Positions 22,252 through 24,596 of a DNA stretch of 24,596 nucleotides are shown here, one piece after another. Every line of letters starts with the position of its first letter. The first letter of the stretch is position 1. The notes under the pieces are model-generated. The model saw nothing but the letters and a program-made list of their open reading frames with translations. It had not been told where the DNA came from and ran no database searches. A program made the translations under genes and the position numbers. The stretch covers positions 1 to 24,596 of the forward strand of contig CAZGBM010000026.1 in the NCBI GenBank assembly GCA_964523975.1, in the 5' to 3' direction. This DNA comes from JAFGHJ01 sp964523975 (GTDB lineage Bacteria > Hydrothermota > UBA3072).

Positions 22252-22883
22252 TGAAAAAAATACAATTGAATACACCGCTCTCAATAAAAGATATAAAAAA
22301 TTTATCTGTCGGAGATATTGTATTTTTGAGCGGAAAACTCTTTACCGCAAGAGACCAGGCACACAAAAAAATGCTTGAGCTAAAAAAGAAAGGTAAAAAA
22401 ATGCCTTTCAATCCCGGAGAAATGGTTCTCTATCACTCGGGTCCTGTTGTCAAAAGAGAAAAAAATAAATGGATTATAGTATCCGCAGGACCTACAACTT
22501 CGATAAGAATGGAAGATCTTGAAAGTGAGTTTTTGTCAAAATTAAAAGTAAAAATGATAATAGGTAAAGGCGGAATGGGAGAAAAAACTCTGAAAGCCCT
22601 GAAAAAAACAGGAGCGGCATACACCCATTTCACAGGCGGTGCAGGTGCGCTGGCAGCAAAAGCAATAAAAAAAGTAGATAATGTATATTTTCTTAAAGAA
22701 CTTGGAATACCGGAAGCCGCATGGATACTTGACGTAGTGAATTTTGGACCTCTTATTGTAACGATGGACGCGAATGGAAACAGTCTTTATGCCGATTTCG
22801 AAAAAAAATTATCGAAAAAAATTAAAAGAATAAATGAAGAAATTAGCCACAAAGACACGAAGACACAAAACAAAAAAACATGA
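22251..22883 (+). CDS. Class I fumarate hydratase, beta subunit (TtdB/FumA C-terminal type)
   Basis: A 210-residue subunit providing the substrate-binding half of the heteromeric fumarase. Motifs include SGKLFTARDQAHKKM (27-41), YHSGPVV (61-67), SAGPTTSIRME (78-88), IGKGGMG (104-110) and the C-terminal EAAWILDVVNFGPLIVTMDANGNSLY. Its ATG overlaps the alpha stop codon (TAATG), so translation is probably coupled. The normal domain ends near residue 190; the last residues (SHKDTKTQNKKT) are encoded by an R4 intergenic repeat and look like a recent, non-conserved extension. Confidence 0.92.
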   Translation: MKKIQLNTPLSIKDIKNLSVGDIVFLSGKLFTARDQAHKKMLELKKKGKKMPFNPGEMVLYHSGPVVKREKNKWIIVSAGPTTSIRMEDLESEFLSKLKVKMIIGKGGMGEKTLKALKKTGAAYTHFTGGAGALAAKAIKKVDNVYFLKELGIPEAAWILDVVNFGPLIVTMDANGNSLYADFEKKLSKKIKRINEEISHKDTKTQNKKT

Positions 22884-23135
22884 ACCACAGAGAACACAGA
22901 GAAATGATTGTATTGAAAAAGAAAAAAACACTGAGAACGCAGAGAAAAACAAAAAAAGTAAATAGCCACGGATGAACAAAGATAAAAACGGATTAAAAAA
23001 AATATTTTGTTGTTTCTATACTTGTTGGTTTGTTAGATTGTTGGGTGGTTGGGTAGTTAAACAATCCGGAAAATCTGCGTTAATCTGCGTCCAATTATTG
23101 GGTTGGGTGGGTTTCCGGGTCTCTGTGGCATAAAA
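22843..23135. repeat. Repeat cluster from the fumarase beta 3' end to malic enzyme
   Basis: The region 22884-23151 has no gene. In order: R4 (GCCACAAAGACACGAAGACAC, 22846-22866, inside the fumarase frame), ACCACAGAGAACACAGAGAA (22884-22903), ACTGAGAACGCAGAGAAAA, an R2-like arm (GCCACGGATGAACAAAGAT, 22965-22983), a block of GTTGGTTTGTTAG/TTGGGTGG words (23024-23056), R5 (ATCTGCGTTAATCTGCGTCC, 23073-23092) and CGGGTCTCTGTGGC (23116-23129), which partly pairs with the ACCACAGAG unit. Confidence 0.65.
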
Positions 23136-23151
23136 AGATAAGGAGTAATCA

Positions 23152-24510
23152 ATGTCCGACCAAAACAGACAAAATATAGAAGAACTGAAAAAAAAGGCTG
23201 AAATTCCTCAAAAATTGGCTCCAAAATGGCATGAATTTTACAGGGGTAAAATTGAAAGCTCCGTAAAATGCTGCGTGGAAAGTCTGGAAGATTTCAGCAT
23301 ATGGTATACTCCAGGTGTGGCAGAACCCTGCAAGATGATAAATAAAGATCCCTCACTCGCTTATAAATTCACCAACAAATGGAATAACGTTGCGATCATA
23401 TCCGACGGTTCACGCGTTCTTGGTCTCGGTAATATCGGAGCGCTTGCAAGCCTGCCGGTTATGGAAGGGAAAAGCCTTATATTCAAATACCTTGGCGGAG
23501 TAAGCGCTTACCCAATCGTTCTCGACACAAACGATACGGAAAAACTAATAGAAACGGTAAAAATAATTTCGCCTGCCTTCGGGGGAATTAATCTCGAAGA
23601 TATAGCAAATCCCAAGTGCTTCTATATTCTGGAACGACTGAGTAAAGAGCTGGACATTCCCGTATGGCACGATGATCAGCAGGGAACCGCTTCTATAGAA
23701 CTTGCCGGTATAATTAATGCATTAAAACTGGTTGGTAAGGACGTAAAGGAAGCAAAATTCTCAATAATTGGAGCAGGTGCGGCAAATGTTGCACTATGTA
23801 GAATACTATTTAAAACGGGTGTAAAACCGGAAAACGTTATAGTAACTGACAGTAAAGGGATACTCCATAAAAGTCGGGAAGATCTGGAGAAAGGCAAAAA
23901 ACAAAATCCTTACAAATGGGAACTCGCATGCAAAACAAACGGAGAAGAAAGAAAAGGGGGAACCGAAGAAGCAATCAAAGGGACGGATGTTATGGTCTCG
24001 GCATCTACGCCTGGTCCGGGAACGATAAAAAAAGAATGGGTTGCCGGAATGAATAAAAACGCGATCGTTTTCGCAGTCGCAAATCCTATCCCGGAAATCT
24101 GGCCATGGGAGGCAAAAGAAGCCGGAGCAAAAATAGTGGGAACCGGACGCTCGGACTTCAAAAATCAAATAAATAATTCCCTTGGTTTTCCCGGCATATT
24201 CAGGGGGACACTCGACGTAAATGCAAAGACTATAACGGACGAGATGATAATAGCCGCAGCTCATTCTGTTGCTAAAACCGCCGAAGCAAAAGGACTTAAG
24301 GAAGATTATATCGTTCCCAGAATGGACGAAGTAGAAGTTTTCATCAATGAGGCAGTTGCAGTCGGATTAAAGGCAATAGAACAGGGTATTGCAAGAATTA
24401 GTCTTACGGAAAACGAACTAAGAAAAAAAGCAACAGAGTTAATCAACAATTCGAGAAAACAAACTAAAATACTCATGAGAGAAGGAATAATCAAAGAACC
24501 ACCCGTTTAG
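23152..24510 (+). CDS. NAD(P)-dependent malic enzyme (short bacterial type)
   Basis: A 452-residue oxidative malate decarboxylase giving pyruvate, CO2 and NAD(P)H. The N-terminal malic domain shows YTPGVAEPC (52-60), the ISDGSRVLGLGNIG block (82-95), the catalytic lysine region EGKSLIFKYLGGV (104-116), FGGINLEDI (143-151) and the metal-binding HDDQQGTASIELAGI (172-186). The NAD(P)-binding domain has GAGAANVALCRIL (204-216) and VFAVANPIPEIWP. There is no C-terminal phosphotransacetylase domain, so it is the short form rather than the MaeB fusion. AAGGAG lies 6 bases before the ATG, a strong start. It follows the fumarase genes after a 268-base repeat stretch; together they turn fumarate into pyruvate or, in reverse, feed C4 acids. 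Cofactor preference cannot be read safely. Confidence 0.94.
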   Translation: MSDQNRQNIEELKKKAEIPQKLAPKWHEFYRGKIESSVKCCVESLEDFSIWYTPGVAEPCKMINKDPSLAYKFTNKWNNVAIISDGSRVLGLGNIGALASLPVMEGKSLIFKYLGGVSAYPIVLDTNDTEKLIETVKIISPAFGGINLEDIANPKCFYILERLSKELDIPVWHDDQQGTASIELAGIINALKLVGKDVKEAKFSIIGAGAANVALCRILFKTGVKPENVIVTDSKGILHKSREDLEKGKKQNPYKWELACKTNGEERKGGTEEAIKGTDVMVSASTPGPGTIKKEWVAGMNKNAIVFAVANPIPEIWPWEAKEAGAKIVGTGRSDFKNQINNSLGFPGIFRGTLDVNAKTITDEMIIAAAHSVAKTAEAKGLKEDYIVPRMDEVEVFINEAVAVGLKAIEQGIARISLTENELRKKATELINNSRKQTKILMREGIIKEPPV

Positions 24511-24574
24511 TAAATTTGTAGTACTATCAGTCAACTTTTTTTTCATAAAATATCTCATTTCATTTTGTTTTCCC

Positions 24575-24596
24575 TAAAATTAAATATCAAAAATTA
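24575..24596 (+). repeat. Edge of another R3 AT-rich repeat
   Basis: TAAAATTAAATATCAAAAAT at the window end matches the R3 block at about 70-95 and is cut by the window edge. The rest of 24511-24574 shows nothing recognisable. Confidence 0.5.

Noticed and set aside
23806..24264. 152-residue minus-strand reading frame within malic enzyme
   Set aside because: Antisense shadow of a strongly conserved enzyme; aromatic- and cysteine-rich composition is that of a reverse-frame translation.
1..24596. tRNA or rRNA genes
   Set aside because: No cloverleaf with a TTCRANNC T-arm and CCA acceptor pairing, and no rRNA-like conserved stretches, were noticed on either strand.

Overview
The window looks like draft (probably metagenome-assembled) sequence from an anaerobic, Gram-negative bacterium of low to moderate GC, most likely an FCB-related or candidate-phylum lineage. 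Evidence: an MCE/Mla envelope pair (mlaD, mlaE), an alpha-2-macroglobulin/PBP1C pair, a type IX-like C-terminal sorting domain, a conserved Bacteroidetes-type 'asparagine synthetase B' family protein, an oxygen-sensitive two-subunit class I fumarase, and hydrogenase maturation genes. There is a 100-N scaffold gap at 9383-9482.

Layout. 1-415: no gene; an outward minus-strand promoter, dispersed repeats, then a promoter whose predicted start site falls on the ATG of an orphan ABC-2-like permease (416-2056). 2356-9321: seven genes all on the minus strand, in transcription order hypA, a Mrp/MinD-type ATPase resembling archaeal HypB, the AsnB-like protein, a Xer recombinase, an inositol-monophosphatase family enzyme (best read from a rare ATT start at 5016), mlaE and mlaD. 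9483-10745: the 3' part of a repeat-built secreted protein, 5' end lost in the gap. 11119-13046: two ~240-bp direct copies of the promoter, leader and first 14 codons of the macroglobulin gene, flanking an AT-rich cation-efflux gene on the minus strand. 13005-21314: alpha-2-macroglobulin and PBP1C. 21382-22883: fumarase alpha and beta. 23152-24510: malic enzyme.

Functional themes: envelope maintenance and defence (Mla lipid transport, macroglobulin with its thioester plus PBP1C as trap and cell-wall repair), C4 metabolism (fumarase makes malate, malic enzyme turns it to pyruvate), and [NiFe] hydrogenase maturation (HypA plus ATPase).

The most unusual property is intergenic. Nearly every intergenic stretch over 150 bp is packed with a few families of imperfect inverted repeats that nest in one another, recur in the same composite order beside gene 3' ends, and in two genes (hypA, fumarase beta) appear to form the last codons. 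The best leads are the HypA/Mrp-type HypB pair in a bacterium, the duplication-flanked efflux gene, the ATT start, and the composite repeats.
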